A DNA stretch of 64,000 nt from JBKPCD01 sp046727175 (GCA_046727175.1 JBKPCD010000003.1:6616-70615); one strand, 5' to 3'; shown: positions 8,613 through 17,486, counted from the first letter of the stretch. Program-made: numbers and translations. The notes: generated by a model from the sequence alone, not told the origin.

Positions 8613-9896
8613 CTATCGAAACAATTCGTGATTCCCGCTCACGGGAAGCGTGACTCTGAATTGCGTGCCGCCGCCCGGGCGTGAGCTGACGTCAATCCGG
8701 CCGTCGTGCGCGTCGACGATCTTGCGAACGATCGCGAGTCCGAGCCCGTTGCCCTGCGGCTTGGTCGTGATGAACGGGCTGAAAATGCGATCCATCACTT
8801 CTGCCGCCACGCCGGGGCCGTCGTCGGTTACGTCCACCTGCACCATGGGACCGTTGTGGGCCTCACCGCCCGCGGGCGGCTCTTCTTCCGCGAGCTCGGT
8901 CGCGAGAATGCGTATCGAGCCGCGACCGCTGAGCGCTTCGAATGCGTTGGTCACCAGATTCGTGAACAGCTGACGAAGCTGCAGTGGATCGCCCTGGATC
9001 CTCGCAAGGGTTTCGGGCACCGCGACCTCGACGCCGACCTGGCCTCGCGGTGCGTGGCTCTCCGAAAGGGCGATCGCGTCCTGGAGGACCTCTGCGAGCG
9101 AGATGTGCTCGACCTGCAGCCTGATCGGCCGGACGAAGTCGAGGATTTCCAGGACGATGGCGTTCGCCATCTTCGCTTCCTTGATGATGTCGGCAAGGAT
9201 CGTCTGCGCGTCGTGCGAGTGCGTCAGCTGGCGCTTCAGGATGCCCGCCATGACCTCGATCCCGGCGAGCGGGTTCTTGACGTCGTGCGCAATCGCCGCT
9301 GCCATCTCGCCGAGCGCGGCGAGCCGATCGCGAAGGCGCTCGCGTTCCACGAGCTGCTCGACCCGCGTGAGATCCTTGAAAAACATCGCGACACCGGACA
9401 ACCGGCCGCGAGCGTCGCGGACCTGGGACAGGGTGTAGCCGATCACCTTCCCGGTTGTTTTGAGCCGCAGCTCCGCGCGGTTTGGCAGGTGCGACAGCTC
9501 GAAGCCCCCCGCGATGATGCGAACGACATCTGGCTCGTGCTGGAGGATCCTCGTGAAGGGCCTTCCGATCTCGCGCGAGCGCGGCTTCAGAGCCAGTATC
9601 CGATGCGCGACCTCGTTCATGACGGCGATGCGGCCGTCACGAGTGACCGCGAGGACGCCACTCCGCAGGTTCCAGACGAGGTCGTGATAGAACGTGTCCG
9701 AGGCGAGCGTGTCGCCGGCACGCCTCGACCGTGATCGCTTGGTTGGCTTGGGAGCCTCGCGCCGGCGCGGTGACGCACCGCCCGGGGCGACGGACCTGTT
9801 TCGTGTCGGCACGCTTGGTCGGTTCTCGCCAGTGACGGCCTGGTTCGGCAACAATATTGTAATTGCGCGATCCTGATCAGCCAAGCTGCGTTCCAT
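8613..9896 (-). CDS. PAS-domain histidine kinase (NtrB-like), cytoplasmic
   Basis: The frame is open from 10019, but ATG 9896 is preferred: it begins MERSLADQDR, has GAGG upstream, and the extra 41 residues look non-coding. The 427-residue protein has a basic Ser/Pro-rich N-terminus, one PAS domain at about 75-185 (NLRSGVLAVTRDGRIAVMN), a short coiled linker, HisKA with phosphoacceptor His in AIAHDVKNPLAG, and HATPase_c with N-box (LVTNAFEAL), DDGPGV and GNGLGLAI boxes. No membrane segment is present, so it senses an internal signal like NtrB. It is encoded just upstream of the NtrC-type regulator at 7124-8527 and is likely to phosphorylate it. Confidence 0.9.
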   Translation of the reverse strand: MERSLADQDRAITILLPNQAVTGENRPSVPTRNRSVAPGGASPRRREAPKPTKRSRSRRAGDTLASDTFYHDLVWNLRSGVLAVTRDGRIAVMNEVAHRILALKPRSREIGRPFTRILQHEPDVVRIIAGGFELSHLPNRAELRLKTTGKVIGYTLSQVRDARGRLSGVAMFFKDLTRVEQLVERERLRDRLAALGEMAAAIAHDVKNPLAGIEVMAGILKRQLTHSHDAQTILADIIKEAKMANAIVLEILDFVRPIRLQVEHISLAEVLQDAIALSESHAPRGQVGVEVAVPETLARIQGDPLQLRQLFTNLVTNAFEALSGRGSIRILATELAEEEPPAGGEAHNGPMVQVDVTDDGPGVAAEVMDRIFSPFITTKPQGNGLGLAIVRKIVDAHDGRIDVSSRPGGGTQFRVTLPVSGNHELFR

Positions 9897-10082
9897 GTTG
9901 AACTTAACGTCCTCGATCGCTGCGGTTGCGAACGGGTTCAGCCGGCGCGCACCCTTCCCGGGCGCACAGGTCGGCGAACGGCTGTGGCAGGGGCAAACGG
10001 TGTGCCCCGAAGCCGCCACTGAGAAACCGTAGGAATTTCGGACGTTTTTGAGGGATGTGTTCCGGCTGGCGAACTGAGGTGC

Positions 10083-10109
10083 TTACAAATGTGACGTCTG
10101 ATTACAAAT
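10083..10109. repeat. Direct repeat TTACAAAT x2 at the ABC-F stop codon
   Basis: TTACAAAT occurs at 10083-10090 and 10102-10109, 19 bp apart, with the palindrome GACGTC between. The second copy contains the ABC-F stop. The rest of the 205-bp gap (9897-10101) shows no gene. Confidence 0.3.
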
Positions 10110-12093
10110 CTGTTTGCAGCTCTTCCCATTGATGCATGAGATCGCCCACCTCCCACATGAGTGCCTGGTGGCGGTCGATGATCGGTCTGGCGGCGTCGCG
10201 ATCGTCGTAGAAGCCCGGGGAAGACATCGAAGCTTCGATCTCTTTGATTGCCTGCTCGCGCTCCGCGATGCGGGTTTCCAGCTCTTCGATCCGCTTGCGG
10301 CGGGAGTCCGCCGCCTTCTTCGCGCGGCGCGCGTCCGCCTCGATCCGCCTCCGTTCGTCGTACGAAACGGACGACGTCTTCGCGGGTGGTTTGGCGGAAG
10401 ACGGCTCGTTTGCGCGTAACGCAGTTGCTTGACGATCGTGGCCTGAGGCTTTGGCTGGAACGGCGAGGGACGCTACGGCGGCTTCCTCGCGCTGCCGGCG
10501 GCTCCACAGGAATTCTTCGTAAGTGCCAGGATAGAGCAGCGCCTGGCCTCGACCGATCTCGACGACTTTCGTGGCCAGCTTGTCGACGAAATATCGATCG
10601 TGCGAGACGAAGATCAACGTTCCGCCGAAGTCTTCGAGCGCTTCGAGGAGCACATCCTTCGAATCGAGGTCCAGGTGATTCGTGGGCTCGTCGAGCAGAA
10701 GCACGTTCGAGGGACGCAAGAGCATTCTCGCGACGGCAAGCCGCGTCCTCTCGCCACCGGACAATACCCGCACAGGCTTGTCGACGTCGTCGCCCGAAAA
10801 AAGAAAACCGCCGAGGATGTTGCGGATCTGCGGCACCATGTGGATGGGCGCGTCGCCGGCGAGCATCTGGTAGACCGTCATCGTCGTCTCGAGGCGAGCT
10901 GCTTCGTCCTGCGCGAAGTACTGCATGACGACCTGGTGGCCCTCGGTCCGTGTGCCCGAGTCGGGCGGCTCGACGCCTGAAAGCATCCGCATCAGCGTCG
11001 ACTTGCCCGCCCCGTTTGGGCCAACGAGCGCAATCCGATCGCCTCGCTCGACGTGGAGGTTGATCCGATCGAAGACGCGAAGGTCTCCGTAGGCCTTCGA
11101 GACGCCCCGAAGGTCGAGGACGGTGCGGCCGCTCTTCGCGCACGTGGGGAACGCGAAGTGGACGCGCTTGCGCTCCGGCGGGATCTCGATCGGGACGATC
11201 TTGTCCAGCATCTTGATCCGGCTCTGCACCTGCGCCGCTTTGGTGGCCTGGTAGCGGAAGCGGTTGATGAACGCCTCCATACGGGCGATTTCGTCGTCCT
11301 GCTCCTGTTTCTGCTGGCGCAGCCGCTCCATCCGCGCGTCGCGTTCGCGAAGATACGCGGTGTAATTGCCCGGGTAGTCGGTCAGCTTGCGCAGGCCGAT
11401 TTCCGTGATGCGCGTGACGACTGCGTCGAGGAAGAAGCGGTCGTGCGAGACGAGGATAACGGCGTGCGGATACTCCGACAGGTACTCTTCGAGCCAGTTG
11501 CGTGCGTCGAGGTCGAGATGGTTCGTGGGCTCGTCGAGGAGGAGCAGCCCGGGACGGCCGAGCAGGAGCTTGGCAAGCGCGATTCGCATTTGCCAACCGC
11601 CCGAGAACGTCTCAGTCCGGCGGTCAAGGTCCTCGGCTGAGAAACCAAGACCGCGCAGGACCGTCGTGATCTTCAGATCGATGCTGTAGCCTTCCTGCCG
11701 GCGAAAGGTCTCTTGCAGATCGCTGTATCGCGTCAGCATTGCTACGTGCTCGGACTCGTCGACGCTTTCGTCAGCGAGTCGATCTTCGAGCGTAAGAATC
11801 TCGGCGCGAATATCCAGCAGAGGCTTGAAGGCGAGCCCCGCCTCCTCCTTCAACGTGCGACCGCTGTGGTCGAGCCCGTCCTGCGGCAGGTAGCCAATCG
11901 TCAGGCCTGTCGGCTTGACGATGCCGCCGCCATCCGGTTCTTCGAGGCCGGCGAGCATTTTGAGGAGCGTCGTCTTGCCGGCGCCATTGGGTCCCGCCAG
12001 TCCGACGCGCTCGCGATCGTCTATTTGCCAGCTGACCGAGTTGAGCAGCACTCGATCGCCGAACGATTTGCTCAGCGCAGCAAGCTGAGTCAT
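10102..12093 (-). CDS. ABC-F family ATPase (EttA/Uup-like)
   Basis: ABC-F proteins lack membrane domains and act on the ribosome as translation factors or as target-protection resistance proteins. This 663-residue protein has two ABC cassettes. The first has Walker A GPNGAGKTTLL, signature FSGGWQMRIALA and LLLDEPTNHLDLDA. The second has GPNGAGKSTLM, LSGGERTRLAVA and LLLDEPTNHLDLDS. A charged linker rich in Arg/Gln/Glu (about 240-290, the P-site tRNA interaction motif region) joins them. A C-terminal coiled coil of about 85 residues (around KRIEELETRIAEREQAIKE) resembles Uup-type DNA/RNA-binding tails. ATG 12093 overlaps the stop of the upstream HTH-receiver gene as ATGA, implying translational coupling. 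Subfamily assignment is uncertain. Confidence 0.93.
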   Translation of the reverse strand: MTQLAALSKSFGDRVLLNSVSWQIDDRERVGLAGPNGAGKTTLLKMLAGLEEPDGGGIVKPTGLTIGYLPQDGLDHSGRTLKEEAGLAFKPLLDIRAEILTLEDRLADESVDESEHVAMLTRYSDLQETFRRQEGYSIDLKITTVLRGLGFSAEDLDRRTETFSGGWQMRIALAKLLLGRPGLLLLDEPTNHLDLDARNWLEEYLSEYPHAVILVSHDRFFLDAVVTRITEIGLRKLTDYPGNYTAYLRERDARMERLRQQKQEQDDEIARMEAFINRFRYQATKAAQVQSRIKMLDKIVPIEIPPERKRVHFAFPTCAKSGRTVLDLRGVSKAYGDLRVFDRINLHVERGDRIALVGPNGAGKSTLMRMLSGVEPPDSGTRTEGHQVVMQYFAQDEAARLETTMTVYQMLAGDAPIHMVPQIRNILGGFLFSGDDVDKPVRVLSGGERTRLAVARMLLRPSNVLLLDEPTNHLDLDSKDVLLEALEDFGGTLIFVSHDRYFVDKLATKVVEIGRGQALLYPGTYEEFLWSRRQREEAAVASLAVPAKASGHDRQATALRANEPSSAKPPAKTSSVSYDERRRIEADARRAKKAADSRRKRIEELETRIAEREQAIKEIEASMSSPGFYDDRDAARPIIDRHQALMWEVGDLMHQWEELQTDL

Positions 12094-12674
12094 TCTCCGA
12101 GGGCCTTCGCTGCGGCGGCCAGCACGCGCGGAACTCGAAACGGTTTCGTGAGGTAGCCGGAGACGCCGAGGTTCACGGCCTCGATCGCGCTGGCTTCGGT
12201 CGAAAACCCCGTCACGATGATGACGGGAATATCCGCCTTCAGACGGCGAGCCTCGCGGATGACGCTAAGGCCGTCCACGCCCGGCATCTTCAAATCAGTA
12301 ATCAACAGATCGTAAGGAATGATGCGAAGCCGCTCGAGCGCTGTCCGGCCGTCCGGCGAGATGTCCACGTCGTATTCCGCGAGCGCCAAGGTTTTCGCAA
12401 GCAAGTCTCGTACGCTCGGGTCGTCGTCCACAATCAGCACCCGCGGACGGACTGCCGAGGTCGACGTCGAACGCGATGAAGGGGGCATCGCGCGGACGTT
12501 CCGGGGCTGCTGACTTTCGAGCCACGCGTCGATATCGCGCTTCCGAAAGCGCCACTGGCGACCGACGCGAACTGCGGGAATCCGTCCGGCCTTGATGAGC
12601 CGGTAGACGGTGCGAAGATTGACTTGGAGGTAATCGAGTACCGCTTCGGTCGTCAAAAAGCTCTCATCGCTCAT
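12090..12674 (-). CDS. Response regulator with N-terminal excisionase-type HTH and C-terminal receiver
   Basis: The 194-residue protein has its domains in an unusual order. Residues 6-55 form a MerR/excisionase-like DNA-binding domain (LTTEAVLDYLQVNLRTVYRL, then AGRIPAVRVGRQWRFRKRDID). After a Ser/Pro linker, residues 73-190 form a complete receiver domain with acidic DDD, phosphoacceptor D in LITDLKMPG, the conserved Thr in IVTGFS and Lys in LTKPF. Phosphorylation may control DNA binding by the front domain. Its start overlaps the end of the upstream GAF/PAS kinase by 11 bp, and its stop overlaps the ABC-F start, so kinase, regulator and ABC-F form one tight unit. Function beyond regulation is unknown. 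Confidence 0.9.
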   Translation of the reverse strand: MSDESFLTTEAVLDYLQVNLRTVYRLIKAGRIPAVRVGRQWRFRKRDIDAWLESQQPRNVRAMPPSSRSTSTSAVRPRVLIVDDDPSVRDLLAKTLALAEYDVDISPDGRTALERLRIIPYDLLITDLKMPGVDGLSVIREARRLKADIPVIIVTGFSTEASAIEAVNLGVSGYLTKPFRVPRVLAAAAKALGE

Positions 12675-14406
12675 TCGAAGGTACTTTATCAGACTCTAGC
12701 GCCGCTTCCGGCTTCTCCAGTTCCTGGTTCGCTGTGCTCGATCGCTGGTCGCTGCCCCGGCCACCTTTATGGGCCCGCCGGTGGCGGCGGTCCCCAGAAT
12801 TGGCTGGGAGCTCGAGCGTAAAGATCGCGCCCCTGTTGACCGCGTTAGCGGCTCGAATGCTGCCGCCGTGATCCTGGAGGACACCGTAGGTGATTGCGAG
12901 GCCGAGTCCGGTCCCCTGGCCGACTTCTTTGGTCGTGAAGAACGGATCGAAGACGCGTGGCAGCACGTCCCTTGGAATTCCCGCTCCTGAGTCGCGAATC
13001 GTCGTCACCACCGCGTTGCCGTCGGCGCTGACCGCCGTGTCGATTTCGATCGTGCCTTCGCCGCCAGCGTCCCGAATCGCGTGCTCGGCGTTGATCAGCA
13101 CGTTGAGAAACGCCTCGTGCAACAGCACCGGATCCCCCACGACCAGTGGCAGGTTTTCCGCTTCACGCCTCACCACTTGAATGCGTGCCCGCGCCAGTGC
13201 AGCGCGACGGCTCGTGAGTACGCGAGTCAACAACCGCGGAATCGCGATCCGCCGACGGACGACTCGGCGTCTTCCGCTGAAGACGAGGAGGTTGCGGACG
13301 ATTGTTGCGGCGCGCCGCGCGTCCTGGTAGACACGACGCAACTCGCTGCGCACGGGGAGCACGCCTTTCGGCTTGCGTATCATCAGCTCGAGATGGCCGA
13401 GCACTCCCTGCAGGGGATTGTTCATCTCGTGTGCGATTCCCGCGACGAACTGGCCAAGCGACGCGAGTTTCTCCGATTGCGCGAGCCGTTCCCGCAGCGT
13501 CTCGCGCTCCGCTTCGAGGCGCGCCTGCAGGCTGATGTCCCGGGCCACGATCACGCGTCCCACTGGATCACCTGCTTCCGCGACGAGTGGGGTCATCGTG
13601 ATGACAAACGTGCCGCCGAGGAGCGGCCCTTCGTACGTCCTGGGCCCTTCAAGATTCTGGTCGCCTCCACCGCCGGGTGCATCACCCGGCGAGATCCACT
13701 GGAACACGGCTGGGTCGATCAACTCTTCGACGCGGCGTCCCACGACATCTCTGCGGCGGAGTCGCACGCGAGCGGCAAACGCGTCGTTCGTCTCGACGAT
13801 TCGCAGGTCGTTGTCGCTGACGATGACGAGATCCACCAACGAGTTCAACGTGTTCTCGAGCAACCGTCGCTGCGCCAGCGTCTGTTCGAGGAGTTGAAGG
13901 TTTTCGACGACGACGGAGAGCTGCGAGGCGACCTCGTTGACGAAATAGATCCGCTGTTCGTCATCGAGGTCCATCAGGTGCGGGCCGTCGACGACGAGCG
14001 TGCCGAGCGCCCGGCGCCAGCCGCGCAAGGGAGCGACGACCACCGGGTCGGCAAGATCCGTAAGCAGCTGCGGTCGATCGAGGCGGAGGCCCCGGGCCGC
14101 GGCGGCGACTCGATCCTCGACCGGGATGCGGGCGACCCCACCCCGCCGTTCCGCGGGAGCGGATCCGGCGAGCACGAGCTCACGCGCCTCCCGGTCGTGG
14201 AGCCAGATCGAGGTGGTCTGGGCGCCCAGGAAGGCATGTGCATCCTGCGAGAGCGCCTCGAGAGCGCTCGCGACGTTGAGCGGAGAGGTCAGCCGGCGCG
14301 CTGACCGCGTGGCGAACTCACGCAGGCGCTGATGCGACTCGCGCTCGCGGGCGAGCCGGATCCGTTTCGTGGCCCGGGTACCGGGTGGCGGGGTCGGCCG
14401 TGCCAT
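12664..14406 (-). CDS. GAF-PAS histidine kinase
   Basis: This 580-residue soluble sensor kinase has a GAF domain at about 45-180 (including AFLGAQTTSIWLHDREARELVL), a PAS domain at about 190-310 (LVDLVIVSDNDLRIVETNDAF), a coiled linker, HisKA with His in GIAHEMNNPLQG, and HATPase_c with NVLINAEHAIRDAGG, RDSGAGI and GTGLGLAITYG. There is no membrane segment. Its gene overlaps the HTH-receiver gene, its probable partner. After the ATPase domain (ending about FTLELPANSG) there is a charged tail of about 45 residues, part of it encoded by a degenerate heptamer array at 12703-12751, so the original stop was probably earlier. Confidence 0.9.
   Translation of the reverse strand: MARPTPPPGTRATKRIRLARERESHQRLREFATRSARRLTSPLNVASALEALSQDAHAFLGAQTTSIWLHDREARELVLAGSAPAERRGGVARIPVEDRVAAAARGLRLDRPQLLTDLADPVVVAPLRGWRRALGTLVVDGPHLMDLDDEQRIYFVNEVASQLSVVVENLQLLEQTLAQRRLLENTLNSLVDLVIVSDNDLRIVETNDAFAARVRLRRRDVVGRRVEELIDPAVFQWISPGDAPGGGGDQNLEGPRTYEGPLLGGTFVITMTPLVAEAGDPVGRVIVARDISLQARLEAERETLRERLAQSEKLASLGQFVAGIAHEMNNPLQGVLGHLELMIRKPKGVLPVRSELRRVYQDARRAATIVRNLLVFSGRRRVVRRRIAIPRLLTRVLTSRRAALARARIQVVRREAENLPLVVGDPVLLHEAFLNVLINAEHAIRDAGGEGTIEIDTAVSADGNAVVTTIRDSGAGIPRDVLPRVFDPFFTTKEVGQGTGLGLAITYGVLQDHGGSIRAANAVNRGAIFTLELPANSGDRRHRRAHKGGRGSDQRSSTANQELEKPEAALESDKVPSNER
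12703..12751. repeat. Degenerate heptamer array in the 3' end of the GAF-PAS kinase gene
   Basis: Seven-base units CGCTTCC, GGCTTCT, CCAGTTC, CTGGTTC, then GCTGTGC, TCGATCG and CTGGTCG follow each other without gaps. On the minus strand they encode the Gln/Glu/Ser/Ala-rich tail of the kinase. Confidence 0.45.
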
Positions 14407-14539
14407 GCGGGGTGCGAACGCATTCTAAGATGTAGAGCCGTAAAGGTAAAATTGGTCCAGACTGGCATGCGTGGAGAGGCGTCTAAATCGTTGAACGGTG
14501 GGCCCCCGTGATAGAGCCGCCCGTGATGAGCCGCTCTTG

Positions 14540-15247
14540 ATGAGTGACGAAGAGCTGGTCGCCCGCTCAATGGGGGGCGATCTGGACAGCTTCAACCAGT
14601 TGGTGCTGCGTTGGGAGCGGCCTATCTACGCCCTCGCCTACCGAGTGATTGGCCGTGAGGAGGACGCCCGCGATGTCGCACAGGAAACCTTCCTTCGCGC
14701 CTTCCGTGCGCTCCGCGGCTTCAAGGGACAGGCGAAGTTCTCGTCATGGCTCTACCGCATCACCCTGAACCTGTGCCGGGATTGGATTCGACGCGAGCGG
14801 CGCACGCCGGTGGCACAGGTCCCGGACGGTGTGGATCTGATCGAGCTGGCCGGGGAAGCGGAGCCCTCGGAGTCGATCGAAGATCTTGTGTCGCGGCGAG
14901 AGGTCGGCCGGGCGGTGGCGCGCGCGATGGCGAGCCTGCCCGACGAGCAGCGCACGGCCATCATCCTGAAGGAATACCATGGCCTCACGTTCCAGGAGAT
15001 TGCCGATCTGCTGGATTGCCCGCTGAGCACGGTGAAAACACGGCTGTATCAGGGGCTGACGGTCCTTCGGAAGCACTTGCATCACGCCGGCGTCGAGAGC
15101 ACGTTCAGTCCGAACGCGTCGACCACCGGCCAGCGGAGCGCTTCGCGTGGGGCCATCGCGCGGCTCCCCGTCGGAGGCTCCGCGTCGGACGAGGCAGGGG
15201 CCGACAGCATCAAGAGAATTTGCGTCAGAGATCAGAGAGGATGTTAG
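14540..15247 (+). CDS. ECF RNA polymerase sigma factor (RpoE-like)
   Basis: Group 4 sigma factors redirect RNA polymerase to stress or envelope regulons. ATG 14540 starts the family-like sequence MSDEELVARSMGGD; an in-frame GTG at 14498 is possible but adds an atypical N-terminus. Region 2 is clear (YALAYRVIGREEDARDVAQE, then TFLRAFRALRGF and FSSWLYRITLNLCRDWIRR). Region 4 follows (LPDEQRTAIILKEYHGLTFQ, then EIADLLDCPLSTVKTRLYQG). A tail of about 50 residues beyond region 4 is not typical and is rich in Ser/Gly/Arg. The stop is 7 bp before the anti-sigma ATG. It is divergent from the GAF-PAS kinase; the 133-bp gap holds no convincing ECF promoter. Confidence 0.93.
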   Translation: MSDEELVARSMGGDLDSFNQLVLRWERPIYALAYRVIGREEDARDVAQETFLRAFRALRGFKGQAKFSSWLYRITLNLCRDWIRRERRTPVAQVPDGVDLIELAGEAEPSESIEDLVSRREVGRAVARAMASLPDEQRTAIILKEYHGLTFQEIADLLDCPLSTVKTRLYQGLTVLRKHLHHAGVESTFSPNASTTGQRSASRGAIARLPVGGSASDEAGADSIKRICVRDQRGC

Positions 15248-15254
15248 AGGAAAC

Positions 15255-16019
15255 ATGCATTGTGACAAGGAACGTCTGGTCGGATATCTGTACGACGATC
15301 TCTCGGCGTCGGAGCTCCAGTCGTTCGAAACTCACCTTGCGTCATGCGAACCTTGTCGTGAGGAGTTGACCGGCTTGCGGTCGACGAGGGCGCAGCTCGG
15401 GCAGTGGATGCCTCCCGAGCCCGACCTTGCGTTTCAGATCGTCCGCCGCGGAACAGCGGCTGTGGTCGCTCCACGCCGATGGTGGACTTCTCCCAGGTGG
15501 AGTCTTGCCGCCGCTGCGGTGCTGGTGCTCGCGGCGGCCGCGGCGATCGCCAACATCGAGGTGCGATACGGCGGGGATGGATTCACGGTGCGCACCGGAT
15601 GGGCGCACGGCGGAGCCGCAAGTCAGCAGGCGACGAACGAGATCCTGCCCGCGGCCGCCACGTCCCACGCGTGGAAGGCAGATCTCGCAGCCATGGAACG
15701 ACGGCTTCGCAATTTGGAATCAGCGGCGGTTACCAAAGAGCCGATTGTCCCGGCGAACGTCGCGATGGCCAGGAGCTCCGACGCGGAGGTGCTCCGACGA
15801 GTTCAGCGGATCCTGGCCGAGAGCGAGAAGCGTCAGCGCGACGAGCTGGCGCTGCGCATCGGGCAGCTGCTGCGAGACATGGAAGCCACACGGCGGGCGG
15901 ATCTCGCGCACATTCAGCAGGGATTCGCGCAGGTCCAGGGAATCACCGATACGACGCTGCTGCGTCAGCGGCAGATGGAGCAGAATTTCTATCGAGTTGG
16001 AGTCGTGCAACAGAAGTAA
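15255..16019 (+). CDS. Zinc-finger (ZAS) transmembrane anti-sigma factor
   Basis: ATG 15255 is chosen because AGAGG lies just before it and it yields the canonical N-terminus. The 254-residue protein starts with a zf-HC2 anti-sigma domain (H27-x3-C31-xx-C34 in THLASCEPC, plus H2/C3), which binds region 2/4 of its sigma factor. After a Pro/Arg linker, one membrane segment spans about 82-100 (LAAAAVLVLAAAAAIAN). The C-terminal, probably periplasmic, part is helical and coiled-coil-like (around EKRQRDELALRIGQLLRDME). Its tight coupling to the sigma gene makes it the cognate inhibitor; the signal is unknown. Confidence 0.9.
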   Translation: MHCDKERLVGYLYDDLSASELQSFETHLASCEPCREELTGLRSTRAQLGQWMPPEPDLAFQIVRRGTAAVVAPRRWWTSPRWSLAAAAVLVLAAAAAIANIEVRYGGDGFTVRTGWAHGGAASQQATNEILPAAATSHAWKADLAAMERRLRNLESAAVTKEPIVPANVAMARSSDAEVLRRVQRILAESEKRQRDELALRIGQLLRDMEATRRADLAHIQQGFAQVQGITDTTLLRQRQMEQNFYRVGVVQQK

Positions 16020-16030
16020 CCGGAGGAACC

Positions 16031-16828
16031 GTGTCTAGAAGTGTGCTTCTCGGAGTAACGTTGTCCCTCGCGTTCTCGGTTGCGCCCGCCGCTCAGACGA
16101 GGACGCAGGACGCGCAGCGGCGCCGCGATCAGATTCAGCTGATGGAAGGCGTGCTCGCGCAGGCAGTCCGGCTGGGCGCCGAGCAGGTCGGTCGACGCAT
16201 GCAGGCGATCGATCCGACCATGTCGGTGCTGATCGGTCAGGCGCGGGCGCGAGGCTTCGTGCTCGAGGGCTACGGCGTCTTCTTCGATGTCGAGATCCCG
16301 GCTCTTCGTCAGAGCGTGCTCTGGTCGATGAGGAATGGGGTGCGCGAGAGTCAAACGGCAAGCGCGCTCGAGATCCTGCGCCGGTATTTCGAATCGATGC
16401 CTGAGGCGCCCTCCAAGCAGGCCCCATCGAAACAGGAAGTGCAGCAGGCATTCAAGGCGGTCACGCAGCAGCTTGGCCCGGTGCCGGCGCCAAAGAGCAC
16501 CGTGGCCGAGAGCGTCGCGCAGCCGCCGCCGGGGACTGTCGTCGCGGCCAACGCCGACGTCGTGGACGATCCGAATGCGCAGTACACGGAATCAGTGAAA
16601 AACGCGCTGATCGACGCGATGCTCGATTACAGTCTGCCGATGGATCTCAGTCCGGACGAGTGGCTCACGGTCGCAGCCCGCGATAATGAGGGCCCGCTTC
16701 AACCCAACGTGATCGACGACACGATGACGATCGTGCTGCGCGTCAAAGGAAGCGATCTCGCCGCGTTTTCAGCGGACCGGGCGAGGCGCGCCGAGTTCCG
16801 ATCGAAGGTGGAAGTTCGCGTGTTTTGA
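16031..16828 (+). CDS. Secreted protein of unknown function, third gene of the sigma operon
   Basis: GTG 16031 follows CGGAGG by four bases and gives a 265-residue protein with a signal peptide (hydrophobic residues 4-18, cleavage near APAAQ). The mature part contains a helical segment, a motif ARARGFVLEGYGVFFDVEIP, a Pro/Lys/Gln-rich linker (residues about 125-165), and a C-terminal segment with DAMLDYSLPMDLSPDEWLTV and DDTMTIVLRVKGSDLAAF. I do not recognise a named domain. It follows the anti-sigma gene by 11 bp on the same strand, so it is probably a periplasmic component or target of the same envelope response. Confidence 0.8.
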   Translation: MSRSVLLGVTLSLAFSVAPAAQTRTQDAQRRRDQIQLMEGVLAQAVRLGAEQVGRRMQAIDPTMSVLIGQARARGFVLEGYGVFFDVEIPALRQSVLWSMRNGVRESQTASALEILRRYFESMPEAPSKQAPSKQEVQQAFKAVTQQLGPVPAPKSTVAESVAQPPPGTVVAANADVVDDPNAQYTESVKNALIDAMLDYSLPMDLSPDEWLTVAARDNEGPLQPNVIDDTMTIVLRVKGSDLAAFSADRARRAEFRSKVEVRVF

Positions 16829-16867
16829 GGTCCGGTTCGCCCTCCCGGCCCCCCATCGTCGTCGCTC

Positions 16868-16886
16868 GCGGGGCCCTTTGCCCCGC
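16868..16886 (+). terminator. Short GC hairpin after the sigma operon
   Basis: GCGGGG (16868-16873) pairs with CCCCGC (16881-16886) around a 7-nt loop, 40 bp after the last gene of the sigma operon. There is no T-run, so termination is only a possibility. Confidence 0.25.
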
Positions 16887-16956
16887 TCCGCTCGCGTGGC
16901 GGTGCTTGCACGGCAAGTCGACGCGTTCCTACATTCAAGTGATCTACAATCGCGGC

Positions 16957-17472
16957 ATGGCGCCAAATCACACGATCCAGTGGCCTATTGCCGGGTCGCC
17001 GTTGTGCGTCGTCTGCGTCGTGCTGCTGATGGTCGTGTCGGGCTGCGGTGCGCCCGTCGACCTCAAACAGACGCTTCAAGTCATCGACTCCAACGGGGGG
17101 TGGTACGATGCTGGTGTCGTGGCTGGCAAGAACAAGCTCGTCCCGAGTGTCAGTTTTCGTATCAAGAAGAAAGCCGACGTGAACGTCAACCCGCTCGCGC
17201 TCAACGTGTTGTTCCGGGCGGTCGACGGGCAGGAGAGCACCATCGATCAGGACGTGTTCCTGCAGCGAGTCCAGTTCGAGGGCGACACGACGTCGCCAAT
17301 TGTCGTCCGGCCCGAGAACGGCTATCTGGGCGAGGGTGAACAGACTCGCGCGCAGATGCTGCAGAACAGCCAGTTTCGCGACATGCGCGTCACGGTGTTC
17401 GGCAAGCACAGTTCTTCCACCTGGGTGGAGCTGGGCCGGTACGACATTCCTCGTCAGCTGCTGACGAAATAG
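16957..17472 (+). CDS. Lipoprotein of unknown function
   Basis: The frame opens earlier (16825), but ATG 16957 gives a compact signal peptide with a strong lipobox (hydrophobic VVCVVLLMVVSGC), so the cysteine would be lipidated. The mature 140 residues contain IDSNGGWYDAGVVAGKNKLV and a beta-rich segment with VSFRIKKKADVNV and NVLFRAVDGQ, resembling a small beta-sandwich. No catalytic motif is visible. A TACAAT hexamer at 16945-16950 lies directly upstream but has no convincing -35. It precedes the APC permease gene by 14 bp and may be co-transcribed with it. Confidence 0.75.
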   Translation: MAPNHTIQWPIAGSPLCVVCVVLLMVVSGCGAPVDLKQTLQVIDSNGGWYDAGVVAGKNKLVPSVSFRIKKKADVNVNPLALNVLFRAVDGQESTIDQDVFLQRVQFEGDTTSPIVVRPENGYLGEGEQTRAQMLQNSQFRDMRVTVFGKHSSSTWVELGRYDIPRQLLTK

Positions 17473-17486
17473 CGCCACGCGAGCCA

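Noticed and set aside
14407..14539. ECF autoregulated promoter before the sigma gene
   Set aside because: GAAC and TCTAA occur, but only four bases apart instead of about 16-17.
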